Source of the DNA: Blastobasis lacticolella
Taxonomy: Eukaryota > Arthropoda > Insecta > Lepidoptera > Blastobasidae
NCBI GenBank assembly: GCA_905147135.1
Contig: LR990048.1
Location: forward strand, 12,694,563-12,758,562
DNA length: 64,000 nt
Direction: 5' to 3'
Both the position numbers and the translations under genes were made by a program. This document shows positions 36,287-47,369 of this stretch, piece by piece. The first letter of the stretch is position 1; every line of letters starts with the position of its first letter. Under the pieces are notes generated by a model. It was not told where the DNA came from, searched no databases, and saw nothing but the letters and a program-made list of their open reading frames with translations.

Positions 36287-37633
36287 ATGATGCTGCTAAT
36301 GGCCGCCCTCGCCGTCGCCGTCGCCGCCGCGGCCGCGCAGAACGAAACGCAGCCGCCGCGCGCGCCCGCGCCCCGCCGCGAACAGTTCAGAGTCATCTAC
36401 GAATGGAACGCCATCGATTTCGAATGGCCCTCGCCGGCAGAACGCGAACTCTACCTCAATACCAGCCAATACATACCCCAAAACGTCCTAATATCTGGGA
36501 TAAACTTTTACGGAGAAAACCTGTACCTGACGGTGCCGCGGATGCTGGACGGGGTGCCGGCCACGCTGGCCACGGTGCCGGTGCAGCAGAGCGACACGGC
36601 GCCGCGGCTGCGGCCCTTCCCCGGCTGGAGTGAGAACGCGGTGGGCGACTGCGCCGCGCTGCAGTTCGTGCAGAACGTGGAGATCGACCGCGACGGCATC
36701 ATGTGGGTGCTGGACAACGGCCGCGTCGGAACGCTCACGCATAGCCCCTCCACCAAGTGCCCGCCCTCTCTGGTCCTCATCGACCTCAAGGCGGACAAAG
36801 TCAAAATGGAGCGCTACCCCTTCCCGGAGAACATCGTCAACGCCAACTCCACCTACTTGAACGACCTCGTTGTCGACAGCCGCGACGGCGGATACGCCTA
36901 CATCACGGACAACAGCGCCAGTGATCCCGGAATCATAGTTTTCCGACGCAGTGATAAGAAGTCCTGGAAAGTACGCGATCAACGATCGATGAAAATGGCT
37001 GAGGAAGCACAATTTTTCCGTATCAATGGCACGTCTGTCACTCTACCCGTCAATATCGACGGCATCGCTCTGGGACCTGAATTCAGAACTGACGACAACA
37101 AGATCGACAGAACCATTTACTACTGCCCCCTGGCCAGTTTCCACCTTTACGCTGTAAACGCTTCAGTTTTACGCAACGAGTCCTTGTCGAAACTGGATGG
37201 AGCGTTGCGCCCCTACGTCACGGACCTCGGGACGAAGCCCTCGCAGACCGACGGCATGAAGATGGATTCCACGGGCGTACTCTTCTTCGGCTTGGTCGGC
37301 AATTCCACGATCGCGGAGTGGAACACAACGCTCGATTTCCACGCCGGTCAGCGCACCATCGCACGCGATCCCACTTACATACAGTGGGTGGACCGTTTCA
37401 CTTTCGACGACCGCGGTAACATTTACGTGGTCGTGAACAGGCTGTTCAACTTTGTTAAGAATAAGGTGTCGCTGGATGAGGTCAATTACAGGATTCTGAA
37501 GTCGCACACTGGAACGAAGAGCTACGTGTACGCGGAGGAGTTGGACCCTACCGTGCCGGGCGGGGCGCCGGCGCCGGCGCCGGTGCTGTGCGCCTCGCTG
37601 CTGCTGGCGGCGCTCGCGCACCTGCTGGCCTAG
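36287..37633 (+). CDS. Yellow / major royal jelly protein family member, complete, single exon
   Basis: Secreted-type protein of the insect yellow family, whose members act in cuticle and eggshell pigmentation, melanin chemistry and hormone-like roles. The frame is open further upstream but without ATG; ATG ATG at 36287 begins a clear signal peptide (MMLLMAALAVAVAAAAAQ), giving 448 residues. The MRJP domain spans about residues 35-415. It includes YEWNAIDFEWPS (38-49), GDCAALQFVQNVEID (120-134), GIMWVLDNGRVG (137-148), KCPPSLVLIDL (157-167), LNDLVVD (191-197), YAYITDNS (203-210), DPGIIVFRR (213-221), IYYCPLASFHLY (277-288) and QWVDRFTFDDRGNIYVVVNR (366-385). Eight N-glycosylation sequons are present. 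A Pro/Ala/Gly spacer (422-432) and hydrophobic end VLCASLLLAALAHLLA (433-448) suggest a GPI-anchor signal, unusual for the family. No intron interrupts the domain. Codon use is very GC-rich. From recalled motifs it is nearest the yellow-e-type group; the exact orthologue is uncertain. Confidence 0.93.
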   Translation: MMLLMAALAVAVAAAAAQNETQPPRAPAPRREQFRVIYEWNAIDFEWPSPAERELYLNTSQYIPQNVLISGINFYGENLYLTVPRMLDGVPATLATVPVQQSDTAPRLRPFPGWSENAVGDCAALQFVQNVEIDRDGIMWVLDNGRVGTLTHSPSTKCPPSLVLIDLKADKVKMERYPFPENIVNANSTYLNDLVVDSRDGGYAYITDNSASDPGIIVFRRSDKKSWKVRDQRSMKMAEEAQFFRINGTSVTLPVNIDGIALGPEFRTDDNKIDRTIYYCPLASFHLYAVNASVLRNESLSKLDGALRPYVTDLGTKPSQTDGMKMDSTGVLFFGLVGNSTIAEWNTTLDFHAGQRTIARDPTYIQWVDRFTFDDRGNIYVVVNRLFNFVKNKVSLDEVNYRILKSHTGTKSYVYAEELDPTVPGGAPAPAPVLCASLLLAALAHLLA

Positions 37634-38248
37634 TAGCGCCTGCAGTGGCGCGGCCGCGGCCCGCCGGGCCCAGCCAGTGTTCAATACGCGCCGCAAAGAC
37701 TGACGCGTGACATTACCAAATATTAAAAGTTACCTTGACCTCGTGGTCTACCAGTGATAAAACGCGTGTAGATAGCTTTATATAATATTTTTTTTGGAAA
37801 TTTTAAACCTTTAATAATTCTAAGTATTAGATTTGTACGTGACTCCGCGACCTTTGCGCGAAACACCGGGTCAGAGACGTGTCGAAGATGGGAATACCTG
37901 TTGGAAGTTCCGATGAAAGGTCGAGGACTCGTTGCCTAACACGGCGCATCGCTCGACAATAGACATTCCAGCCCATTCTTCTCAACAATATTTAATTATA
38001 ACCCTACTTATATCTGTAACCTAAGATAATGTAAATCACTAAATTGTTCTTTTATTTTACACAAATGACTTTCTGTTTGACGCTACTTGAGCGGTTGATC
38101 TAAATAGTTGAAGAGGCAAGTCGTTAAGAGATAAAATAATGTTGGGTAGCGCTAGAGATTAACTTAAATTGTATAGGTAAAGACGCATTATCGTAACTAA
38201 AATTGTATGGCTGTGGTATGTACGTGACTGAATGTTTGACTAAATAAA
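37634..38248 (+). other. 3' UTR and poly(A) signal of the yellow-family gene
   Basis: After the TAG at 37631-37633 the sequence shifts quickly from GC-rich to AT-rich. The first good hexamer is AATAAA at 38243-38248, followed within about 20 bases by a T/GT-rich tract (gtgtttatcataatatggtg). The implied 3' UTR is about 0.62 kb. Confidence 0.55.
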
Positions 38249-38984
38249 CGTGTTTATCATAATATGGTGTTTGCTGTTTTTATTTCCACTCTTATGCGAA
38301 TCGGTGTTTATGACAAATGGGATTGACAGTACATGTTTAATCCTTTTCCTTAGCGAGTATAAGTTGTGTAGGTAGCTATAACTCAGATTTATTATTCTCA
38401 CAGGCTACAAAACGACAATCAAAACTTTTGCTTTTGCTTAGTTGGTCTGAGATGATAATAACTAATACGTGTTAATAACTCGAGACTGACCGATTAGCTA
38501 TCATTTTACGGACTCGAATTATAAATCAGACAAGTAATATCAGGGTTAATCTGGTAATATAGTCAGTCGCCTAAGGCACTAAAGTAGCATATTAACGATT
38601 ATATTATCCAGTCATTAGGTGCTTAACATAGACGTGACATACGGTACATGTGGTGTATCTAATGAACAAATAGTAAACACTGGCCCTCGCAATTCCAAGG
38701 TGCGCGGATGGTCGAAGGCTGTTTTGACAGTCAAAGTCAATAATGATGAAACTGTATAACGTATACCAACACAAATTGCGCAAATATTTTGTGTAATTTT
38801 CACGTTAATTTAAACCACTTCATATATAACATAGCCGATTCCATCATAGAGCCGCATGGCGTGTAATGAATCTACTTTACGGAACAACTACTGTCTAGTT
38901 ATAAATATATCGATTGTATTTCTAATTTACAATTTGTTCCTAATATGGATGCATGATAGCTAATCACACACAGTCTATGTAGGT

Positions 38985-39115
38985 AACACAAATATATACT
39001 ATTTTATAATTTATTTCATTTCAAAGCAATGTAACAAATATTTGTGTGACAATCGAACCCACGACCTTTACCAGTAGCAAAGCTACAACGAACTAAGCTA
39101 CTGGGTTCGACCTAG
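38985..39115 (-). mobile_element. tRNA-headed SINE
   Basis: The minus strand begins with CTAGGTCGAACCCAGTAGC, has A box TAGCTTAGTTCG and B box GGTTCGATT at tRNA spacing, and continues GTCACACAAATATTTGTTAC. The ACAAATATTTGT palindrome after the B box is typical of a common lepidopteran SINE. The head cannot fold as a full tRNA, so it is not a tRNA gene. Confidence 0.6.
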
Positions 39116-39489
39116 TATAGCGGATATGGATATGACGTTCATCAAGAAAATAAACTGCCACCACAAACTTGCGTGACCGCCATATGTTCTAAATTTAAAA
39201 CTTGTGGAATATTACAGTATGGACACGTACCTAAAACGATACTAATACTCGTGTTCAACCAAAATAAAAGTGAAACTTTGACTGTCCTGCCTTTCACGTA
39301 TCCTATCACGAGCATCCTTTTGGGTTACTTTTTGGCACTGATTATATCAGTATCGTAGCTCAAGGAACATATAGGAAATGACATTGAACTAGTATTCTCT
39401 AAAGAGCGAAGCCGTCAGCAAAAGTTGGACATAGGACTACCTCTACGCCTGTCATACCGATCGATTTTGAGCCTCTTGTATCCATCGGT

Positions 39490-39613
39490 GCTGTCCTAAT
39501 TGGCAACAGTCGTGCGACCATGGTCGTACGATGACGTCGCCCGACCAATAGGAGACCTCAAAACCGTCTGTCGCACGATCATGGTCGTACGATCGTTTGC
39601 CAATTAGGACAGC
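39490..39613. mobile_element. Palindromic MITE, uninterrupted copy
   Basis: Begins GCTGTCCTAATTGGCAA and ends with its complement. gcgaccatggtcgtacgat near the left reappears inverted near the right as cgcacgatcatggtcgtacg. The centre holds ccaataggagacctcaaaac. It is the reference for the interrupted copy at 30323-30697. Confidence 0.8.
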
Positions 39614-40752
39614 GTAGAAGGTCTTCCGACCATCACCCTACACTGCGATTATAGGTACACTAAAGTTACTAACAAATAAGTTCGTAATTAGATGCACTGT
39701 TGTGTATAATGTTATGTCTTTACTCATTGTTTAGTTTTGCCGCAGGAAGGCTATGTTATTGGTTCTAGATAGGCCATGGTGAAGAACAACTAACATGGAA
39801 TCCACAAGCAGGGTGAACCTTGATTCTCTTCCGCGATGTCTACGAGACCTGGGTGTTTTATCTTTTGGACGCACCCATTTGCATTCCACGGCGCGTTGGC
39901 TTAGACGGCCTTTAGTGATATATTACTATTAATCAGAGTTTTATTGTGTTGTTTGTTTATTTTATTCGGGAAAATTCAACAACATATGTTATCATGCGAT
40001 TGGTTCGTATGTTTTGTTTAGCCGTTCTTGTTTCATAACAATAGTAGATAAATAATATAAACTAATATATTATTTTTTAAAGTTAGGTATTTGTTTGGTG
40101 AGTTGTCAAAATCTTGGTGAATGCTTAAACGTCAGAAGTGCGTCAGAAGTCATTTTCATTCAATTAATAAAATTAAATATGAGTGATCGAGATAATTGAT
40201 ATTATACCGTCTTTCAGCGTATTTTGATTATTTTTCATTATCATCATCTAGTTAGGACGTCTACCACAGTACTACTGGATACAGACCTACGACACAATTA
40301 ATCACAGGTATAGTTAATAAATATAGTATCGTCATGATCTGCGTGGACTGGGTCACGGGCTTATAAGCTGGCTTCTCATTATTTTATTTATTTATTCAAT
40401 GTAGGCAATGGCCTACAAGAAATCATAATACGACTGCCAACGCAGTCAGAGACTCTCGATTTCATCTGTCATCGTAGCTGGGGCGCCATCACAAAAAACT
40501 ACGCGACCCAATTAACTAATTTATTTCAATTTCACCTCTGATAATTAGCGTAAGTGACATGTGTCAAGTGTGTAGCAAAACCGGTTTTCTGTGGATAGCC
40601 GGAACCACCATGTTTGCGTCTCGTGTTTAAGTTTTTTTTTACGTCTCACACTGTTAGTGTAATGAGAAAGTAAATTCAAACGAAAGCGAGGACTCGGATG
40701 GTACTTTTCCATTGTTCAACGTATGAACGTCGAATTTTTTAAGTTTTATGTC

Positions 40753-40795
40753 ATCGCCGCCGTTTTCGAGTTTTATGTCATCGTCGCTGTTGAGG
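40753..40795. repeat. Short tandem duplication
   Basis: The unit agttttatgtcatcg(c/t)cg(c/t) occurs twice in a row about 27 bp apart. A partial GAT-family LINE tail follows at 40825-40890 (gtgtccggcagagtagga, tagtaccaaccc). Confidence 0.5.
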
Positions 40796-41708
40796 TATTA
40801 AGTTAGTGTGGTGGTGTGGTGTCCGGCAGAGTAGGATATAGTACCAACCCGTTCAATTACGGATGCCGTGTAAGGCGCCACATGATTTTGAGGTAGATTA
40901 CCAAGAACCTCCAAACCTAAAAGGTTCACACAGCATTCTCAGCACAACCATAGCTTCATATTAAACTCTAAATCCTGCGTTATCGACCAGAATCCTGCCC
41001 TAATTATCAATTTTAATTATTAGTGTCTATTACCAAATGGTCAGGCCTGAATATTATGCTTCGCTATGGGGTCTATCCTAAGTTACCTTTATAGCACAAA
41101 CGATGTGATTTCTTAATATTTACGTCCAAAGTTTATGAAATGAGTAAATTTAATAATATTTAATGGAGTAAAAGTAAAATATTTACAAAACCATAACAAA
41201 TAAACTAAAACTTAAACTAACACTAAAACTTAAACATTAGAAGAAAAAAAAGTCATCCACATTCAAATTTTTATTTCACTTTTTTATTTAATCTTATCCA
41301 CTTGATTTTTATTACCATTTTAGTACAAGCTAGTGTAGTGTAGAGTTACCTTTTCAAAAACATACTCAGGTTTACTAAACTACTAATATTTACCACTTGG
41401 GTTCGTCACTCCATCGATTTCCACTACGTCGAATAGTTGTAAATATTATTCTAACATATTATTAATATGTATGTATCTATCTACCAAATACAAAGTACAA
41501 GCAGAGGATGTTTTTATGGAAAATAACTGAAATAAGTAAAGAAATTGAAAAGCCAGCTATTATTGGACAGGTACAAAAACACATCGTGTTTATGAAAATG
41601 GTTTTCAATCTGCTTGTTGAAGACTTTAACCATAGGAATACCAAGGTTACAGTGTCAAATGTATTTAAGAAAATCATAACCAAAACACACTTCGAGGGCC
41701 CTTTTTTT

Positions 41709-41903
41709 TTAATCGCTCGCCTCGACTCGATTCGAACGGTTTTCAATTTGAATTTTTCGCATGAAAAAAACAATATTTTTTAAATCACATTACAGCACCG
41801 AAAGTGTATGGTTAAAAAATAGGGAAAATCAGCATCATGAATCAAAAAAACAAACTTTTCGAAATCAAATTGGAAACCGTTTGAATCAAGGCGAGCGATT
41901 CAA
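41709..41903. mobile_element. Foldback MITE
   Basis: The left end AATCGCTCGCCT..GATTCGAACGGTTTTCAATTTGA and the complement of the right end (AATCGCTCGCCTTGATTCAA, ACGGTTTCCAATTTGA) are inverted repeats of about 45 bp. The AT-rich centre is tttttaaatcacattacagc. A half copy lies at 32265-32400. Confidence 0.7.
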
Positions 41904-42179
41904 ATATACGGTCCTAGTTATGTTAATTCATGTATGTATTCAATGTCGTAGGTATTTGAATATTGATATAGATGTTCTATTGTCTGTTAAAGACATGGTA
42001 AATCCATGCAGTGATCTATGACCGATATAAGAATTGCATTGGAAAACTTTACCTTAGCTTTCCTTAACATACTTATCATCATAGAGAGATTACAATATCT
42101 TCTTTTGAATGTAAAACAATGATTTTAAATATTCATACATATTCGTTATACAACTAAACGTGATGCTTTTAATGACACG

Positions 42180-43200
42180 AGTGTCGCCGCAGCGAGACTG
42201 TTCATCTGATGAAAAGCAAAATAAATATTGCTATAAACATCTTCTTCTCAGACAAACGTGTACATCATAAATGCAGAATCACATCCGCGTTATCGCCATA
42301 AGCTGACAGGATACGTATTCTGAGTTCTTATCTAATGCGAGTTTTTTCCGATATAGATTTACGGTACTGCGAGCGAATCATGAAAGTCAAATTTGTGTGA
42401 AAATCGGTTAAACGCCCCTACGGATGGTGTAGGTAGATGGTCGTTTCGCTATAACGCGATAAATAACGATAACGTAAGACTTTTTAAATATACGAGTCGT
42501 CCCGTGGCCATAATGCATGCAACTGCGTCGAAATATCGGGCTACTCGTAAACAGAGGTACGCGGTAGGAAACCCGGAACTTACCTTAAAAATGTGTGAAA
42601 ATAACCGCGATAGTTTAAAACATTAACGTAAGACTTGATTTTGTTCACACTCAGCTATACTATAGGGGAAATGCCGTGTGGCTATACGATTGGTGCTATA
42701 TTTGTCCCTAAGAGCTAAATAGACCAATCGTTGCTGATGTTGCTGATCTGTAGGCAGCGATGACTACGTTCCATCAAGTGGCCCGCTTGCCTGTTTGTCT
42801 GTATAATATTAAACAATCGGTTAGATATTGAAATCTTGAAGAAACAAGCCATCATCATCATCATCTTAGCGTCTATCCAGGCTTATGCCAGGTTTATGTC
42901 AAAATCCAAACTAGAATAAAGGATATAACAGCGAGCAACGCACTCACGACTCCCAGGGTATTGCGATTGGGCGGCGGTGATCACTTTCCATCAGGTAGCC
43001 CGCTTGCTCGTTTGCCTCCCTTTCATAAAATAAATCATTCTATTAACGGGATATAAAAGGCGACTAAAAAGATTATAAGATATCAAAAAGCAGGCCAACT
43101 CCGTGATCCGAAAGATTAGCAGCAGCATTTTCTGTTGAGCATTTATTAGCGTGCTCCAATCCGCCACTAATGTGGAGGAGGCTCGAAGTAGCAATGGATT
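42180..43200 (+). repeat. Cluster of repeat fragments
   Basis: In order: a diverged BmC1-like LINE tail (42180-42310); a copy of the gcatgcaactgcgtcgaaat repeat (42377-42624, see 25989); A-tailed LINE ends at 42728-42815 and 42955-43035; and a GAT-family piece at 43080-43195. All are plus strand. The long antisense open frame over 42991-43620 is produced by these repeats. Confidence 0.6.
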
Positions 43201-43710
43201 TTGGGCAGTTGAGGTGGGGGTGAGGACTACCAAGATTGCAACGGTGGGTTTGAATGGGGGGAAGGGGGGATTAGATGAGAGGGATGCGTTTGTCCAGAGT
43301 AGACGGTTCGAGTAGTTGAAACACGACAAACAATTTACTAGAATTGTTTCTGTAAATGAACTATTTTGGTAGAACGTCCCAAAGCACATATTTTTGAAAA
43401 AAAAAACTACCCTAAGAAAAATAAACAAAAAATAATAAAGCAACTTATATTTATACTTGCATAACTTTAGCAGAGAAAGTAGCCCAGTGGCATGCGCATG
43501 CGACATATTGCATTTGCCCTTGAAGAGCGAAACCAAAATGAAGTGCCACAGAATCCGTCTCGATGAATTAATTCTGATGATGTAATATATACTTGAATAT
43601 GGAAATGATGTATTGATCATAGCATAAAATGAATAACACTTTGTAGTGCCTCTGTTGATAGAATAGTTCCAATTATGATATTCCTGGAAAACAATATGTG
43701 AAGAAAATCT

Positions 43711-43990
43711 TTTTTTTTATGACTTACTGTAGGCAAACAGGCAAGCGGGCCACCTGATGGGAAGTGGTCACCACTGCCTATAGACATTAGCAACACCAAG
43801 AGTATCGCCAATGCGTTGCCCACCTCTATAACACGTTGATCTGGCAGCAAAAAGGCAAATGCCCCTCCATTGCCAAAGCCACGAAAAAACCAGGAAATAA
43901 GCAGCGACATTTTATTTTAACACTGCGATCTCCAACAAGCCTGCCAAGAGATAATGGCAAATCCCTCCACTGATATGGAGGAGCAGACTG
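43711..43990 (-). repeat. A-tailed LINE 3' end
   Basis: The minus strand gives GCAACGTGTT-like, GGTGTTGCTAATGTCTATAG and CATCAGGTGGCCCGCTTGCC, then poly(A) at about 43718-43711. It is joined on the 5' side to GAT-family sequence (43920-43990, ccactgatatggaggagcag), so the two tail families may belong to one parent element or to nested insertions. Confidence 0.6.
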
Positions 43991-44330
43991 GGCTGCTGCT
44001 GCTGATGCTGGATTTGTACCCAAAAATAATCGTCTTCTACCACTTGTTCTTGGGTACAAAGACTCTATCATCTACAGTCTCAGTCGTAGATTGTAGATGG
44101 TAGCAGTATACGCTGCTACTCATTCTCTGGTGTCTGGAAGTCCTTCTAGAACTTACGGACTATAGAGAATGGGCTGCATTTTCTTCGTTTTAGTTGTTCT
44201 TTATTTACAACAATGCAATTTTCAACTTGCCTGCACCAAACATGGAAGTTGTGAAGTAGGTAGTCTATTGCTAGAGATAATTAGTTATTTATGACACACA
44301 ATAATATTATAATTCATTTGTTTATACATA

Positions 44331-44514
44331 GTATAAAATAAAGTCGCTTTCCACCCTTGCCGGTCTATACATCAAAACCACACAAAGCAACGGATGTTTA
44401 TGCGGTTTTCAACATCAGTTAGAAAAAAAAATCCGGCATATTTATATATAATACATGCCTAAAATTACAAGGAAAAGCCGATGAAACCCGTGCAAAGCCG
44501 GGGCAGGTCGCTGG
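44331..44514 (+). mobile_element. Non-autonomous Helitron copy
   Basis: Starts in ataaagtcgctttccaccct, has caacggatgtttatgcggtt and ends tgcaaagccggggcaggtcg with CTGG at 44511-44514, a permitted Helitron terminus. Closest to the copy at 56331. Confidence 0.65.
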
Positions 44515-45084
44515 TAATACATATTTGTATCTCCACGTAAATCCAGATGACTGAATACCTACCTCTACATTTTTCTTTGTTCTAGAAACGTCCACACTAA
44601 GAACAAATGCGTATAAAATTCCCATTCGCTTATTTACATAACGTTAGGTATGAAACATTTGAATCCACTAGAGTGGTTAATTAATACTACCATTTGATAC
44701 AACACAGTGAAACTGTAACAAGTGTCAATGTCGACGTTAACACGTTGGGTTCGTCGCTGAACCGATTTTGAAGTTATGTCCTGTGCGACAAGGATAGGAG
44801 GCAGGGTGTTAGTTTCTATTGGTGTGTCTACCAAAGTGGACATTTACAATATAGCGGTATATTATATACATTTTACGTCACGTTTCTTGTGATTCTTGAT
44901 GGACCGACGACATAGTTTATTCCTGTAAGCCCAACGATGTTGGCTCATTTGCTGAATAACTGTTTTAGAATCGCTTTTCTTTTCGGAACAATAAAATTAT
45001 GTTAAGCATATAATACATTTATTATATTACAACAGCAATGCCCCTATTTCGTACAGACATAGACTAACAGATACCTATCTTACT

Positions 45085-45165
45085 ATAGACCGGGCGAACT
45101 GGAGGAGAATGAGTAGGAAAGCCGACCCTGGCAGAGGCCGGGATAAACGCTAGGACGACGATGAC
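45085..45165 (+). repeat. RTE-type LINE 3' tail
   Basis: gccgaccctggcagaggccg followed by ggataaacgctaggacgacg and gatga is the usual C-terminal coding end and tandem tail of RTE elements. Nothing of the polymerase domain precedes it. Confidence 0.45.
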
Positions 45166-45383
45166 ACCTACATATCTAACTAAAGTATCTTAGAAACCGC
45201 ATCAAAATTCGTGAGATGTATAGCTAATTTGTATCAAAAACTTTTCTGTTTTATTTTCACTCGGTTCATGACCCTAACACGAACACCTAGCGTTTCGAAA
45301 GCTTATGACAGTATTAGGTTAAGATCTGATACACAAGTTTTGGTCTCTCGGGATGTGCGTACGCGACTGCGATAAACAAAACT

Positions 45384-45515
45384 AGTATAATCCGCGTCAT
45401 GAAAGAAGAGACTTGTCAAATGGCAGTAGAGGGGATTTCGCGCAAGTAATCGTCTACTAAGCAAGTCGAACCACGTGACCCGCCAAGTCTCTTCTTATTT
45501 GACGCTAGTTGTAAC
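45384..45515. mobile_element. Short TIR element
   Basis: GCGTCATGAAAGAAGAGACTTG at the left faces the complement of CAAGTCTCTTCTTATTTGACGC at the right (45394-45505 core). A half copy is at 31041-31095. Confidence 0.6.
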
Positions 45516-45715
45516 AGACGTTCCGATTTGACTGGAGCTGACCAACCATCAGCTGCAGTTGATGCTAATCCTTACGCAGTTTAGTCGCTTTTGGGTGCGG
45601 AAGACGTGGTCAGACTTCCGACCAAGGTCGGCTCGTCCACGCATCCGACTTAATACAAAAGCGACTTTGTTTTGTACTCCGTAAGAATTTGTAAAAACTG
45701 CAGCTGACGGTTTTA

Positions 45716-46110
45716 TTTTTATTTTTTATGTCATACGGTAGGCAAACAGGCAAGCGGGCCACCTGATGGAAAGTCACCACTACTGCCTATAGACATTAGC
45801 AACACCAAGAGTATCGCCAATGCGTTGACCACCTCTATAACACGTTGCTCTGTCAGCAAAAAGGCAAATGCCAAAGCCACGGTTCCCCAAATCCCCACCC
45901 CATGGAGCACTGGAGACCTTACTCACCAACAGAAACACAATACTATTTAAAAGAATATTGTTTAGCTGCGGTATTCTGTAACGTGGAGGTACTTTCCCAG
46001 TCGGGCGGCTCCAATTCGAACGGGATACCCCGCTATGCACTACCTCTAAAAAGGTTGGTCGGCTCCAGCCAAAACGGAGCGTCTGTTACTAGTTTTAGTC
46101 CACACGCACG
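45716..46110 (-). repeat. Longest A-tailed LINE 3' end
   Basis: The minus strand runs from ACGCTCCGTTTTGGCTGGAG through CGGGGTATCCCGTTCG and CCATGGGGTGGGGATTTGGG to GGTGGCCCGCTTGCC and an A-rich tail. The region 45950-46050 is shared with 63080-63170 and extends the family consensus upstream. No coding motif is visible. Confidence 0.65.
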
Positions 46111-47260
46111 TTAATAGGTCAGTTAATTCGGCACCGCAATATAACGTCACGTCACATGCGTGGAATGAAGGTGATAATTAGAATTGCGTTTTTCATCAAT
46201 TAACATTTCCTCTGACAGCTAGCTACAACAGTTTACCGCTCTATAATGTTGAGTACAGTATAGAGCGCGTCGCCATAAATTTCGTCACTTGAGATTATAT
46301 TTAAAAGGTAATTAGTTTCATAAGATTATACTGTATGAAACATAGTCATATTCGTATTAGGTATTACTTAACGCATGACGGTTTGGAATAGGAGTTAAAC
46401 GCGTTGAATTTTGCATTTTTTCGAGTTGGATTAGTAATGATAGGTTGGAAGGATAGGTATCTTTACTAATGCCAAAAGTAAAAATTTGTCGAAAATACTT
46501 GTAAAGGTAATGCGTTTACCAAAACTATCTAATCTTAAAAGGGGTGATGTTCATTTAAAAGACACGGAATATCCATTACAATATTTATAGCTATGTAATC
46601 TGGTATTCTATGTATTGCATTGAGTTTAACAAATCAAACTTCAAACGGGCAAACAATTCGGTGATAATAACCGAACACTTTTAAATAAATAAGTAGGTTG
46701 GTACATTACAAACCCTTTTACATTAGATCCAGAACACAAATGTCGTGACGATTTTAGCAGTTTAATAACACTTGCAAAATAAAGTCGTGCGCCGATGTAA
46801 TAAAGACCTAGAGACACGCTTTGAGGCCAAGCAATGAAAATAATGTACAGCAAATTTTTAAATGAGCGATATCTCAAAATTGTATCGAAATTTGAGAGTT
46901 GAGTTAAGATGTCCTCATATATCTGCAATGTCTCAAGAATAAACTAACATGGATTATGTATGTCAATACGCTGGGCATGGTTCAAATCTTCTTGAACTTA
47001 AGATCGCAATTGTAGCCATAAACATGCGTCATCCAAAAAAAAATATTCGGTAGCTATCTACTGTGGTAATGGTAAATCGCGGCTACCACCGATCACTGGA
47101 CCGATACCGGTCACTGTCAGCTGACGATCCATCGGCCATGAAGGTCATGTTTCGACTGAGTGCATCTTTTTTGCTTACAGTATTTTTATTGACACAATAT
47201 CTTTGGCAAAACATGGATTTGTGCTATTAATAACAAGTAGCTACAAAGCTAATATTGAAT
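46111..47260. other. Gene-free AT-rich stretch
   Basis: Open frames here (for example 95 codons minus at 46641-46928) show no family pattern or splice-bounded structure. No repeat was recognised. Confidence 0.4.
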
Positions 47261-47265
47261 AAATT

Positions 47266-47365
47266 AAACTTGACATTACAAGTTCGTCGTATATCACCCG
47301 GTCTCATATTGAATAATTTAAACTAAACCTGGGTGATATGCGACGAACTTGTATTGTCAACGTTT
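47266..47365. ncRNA. Hairpin with a 32-bp near-perfect stem (miRNA-like or tiny MITE)
   Basis: The left arm (47270-47301, from ttgacattacaagttcgtcg) pairs with the right arm (47329-47360). In plus-strand RNA there is only one T.T mismatch and two G.U pairs. Beyond a one-base bulge four more pairs (AAAC/GTTT) form. The loop is 27 nt. A 19-nt sequence attgaataaattaaact-like lies both just outside the left arm and in the loop, pointing to an inverted duplication. Whether it is transcribed cannot be told. Confidence 0.4.
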
Positions 47366-47369
47366 GATT

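Noticed and set aside
36142..37696. Several long open frames on the opposite strand and in other frames over the yellow gene (up to 175 codons)
   Set aside because: They arise from the very GC-rich codon use of the true frame; none has a family motif or suitable start.
39040..39115. A second tRNA gene
   Set aside because: A and B boxes are present, but acceptor and D stems do not pair; it is the head of a SINE.
41508..41783. A 91-codon ATG frame rich in Lys/Ile/Val
   Set aside because: Runs into the foldback MITE at 41709 and has an antisense frame of similar length; most likely chance.
42991..43620. A 209-codon minus-strand open frame
   Set aside because: Its C-terminal half is the antisense of two LINE-tail repeats that recur elsewhere; the N-terminal half is low-complexity hydrophobic translation of AT-rich DNA.
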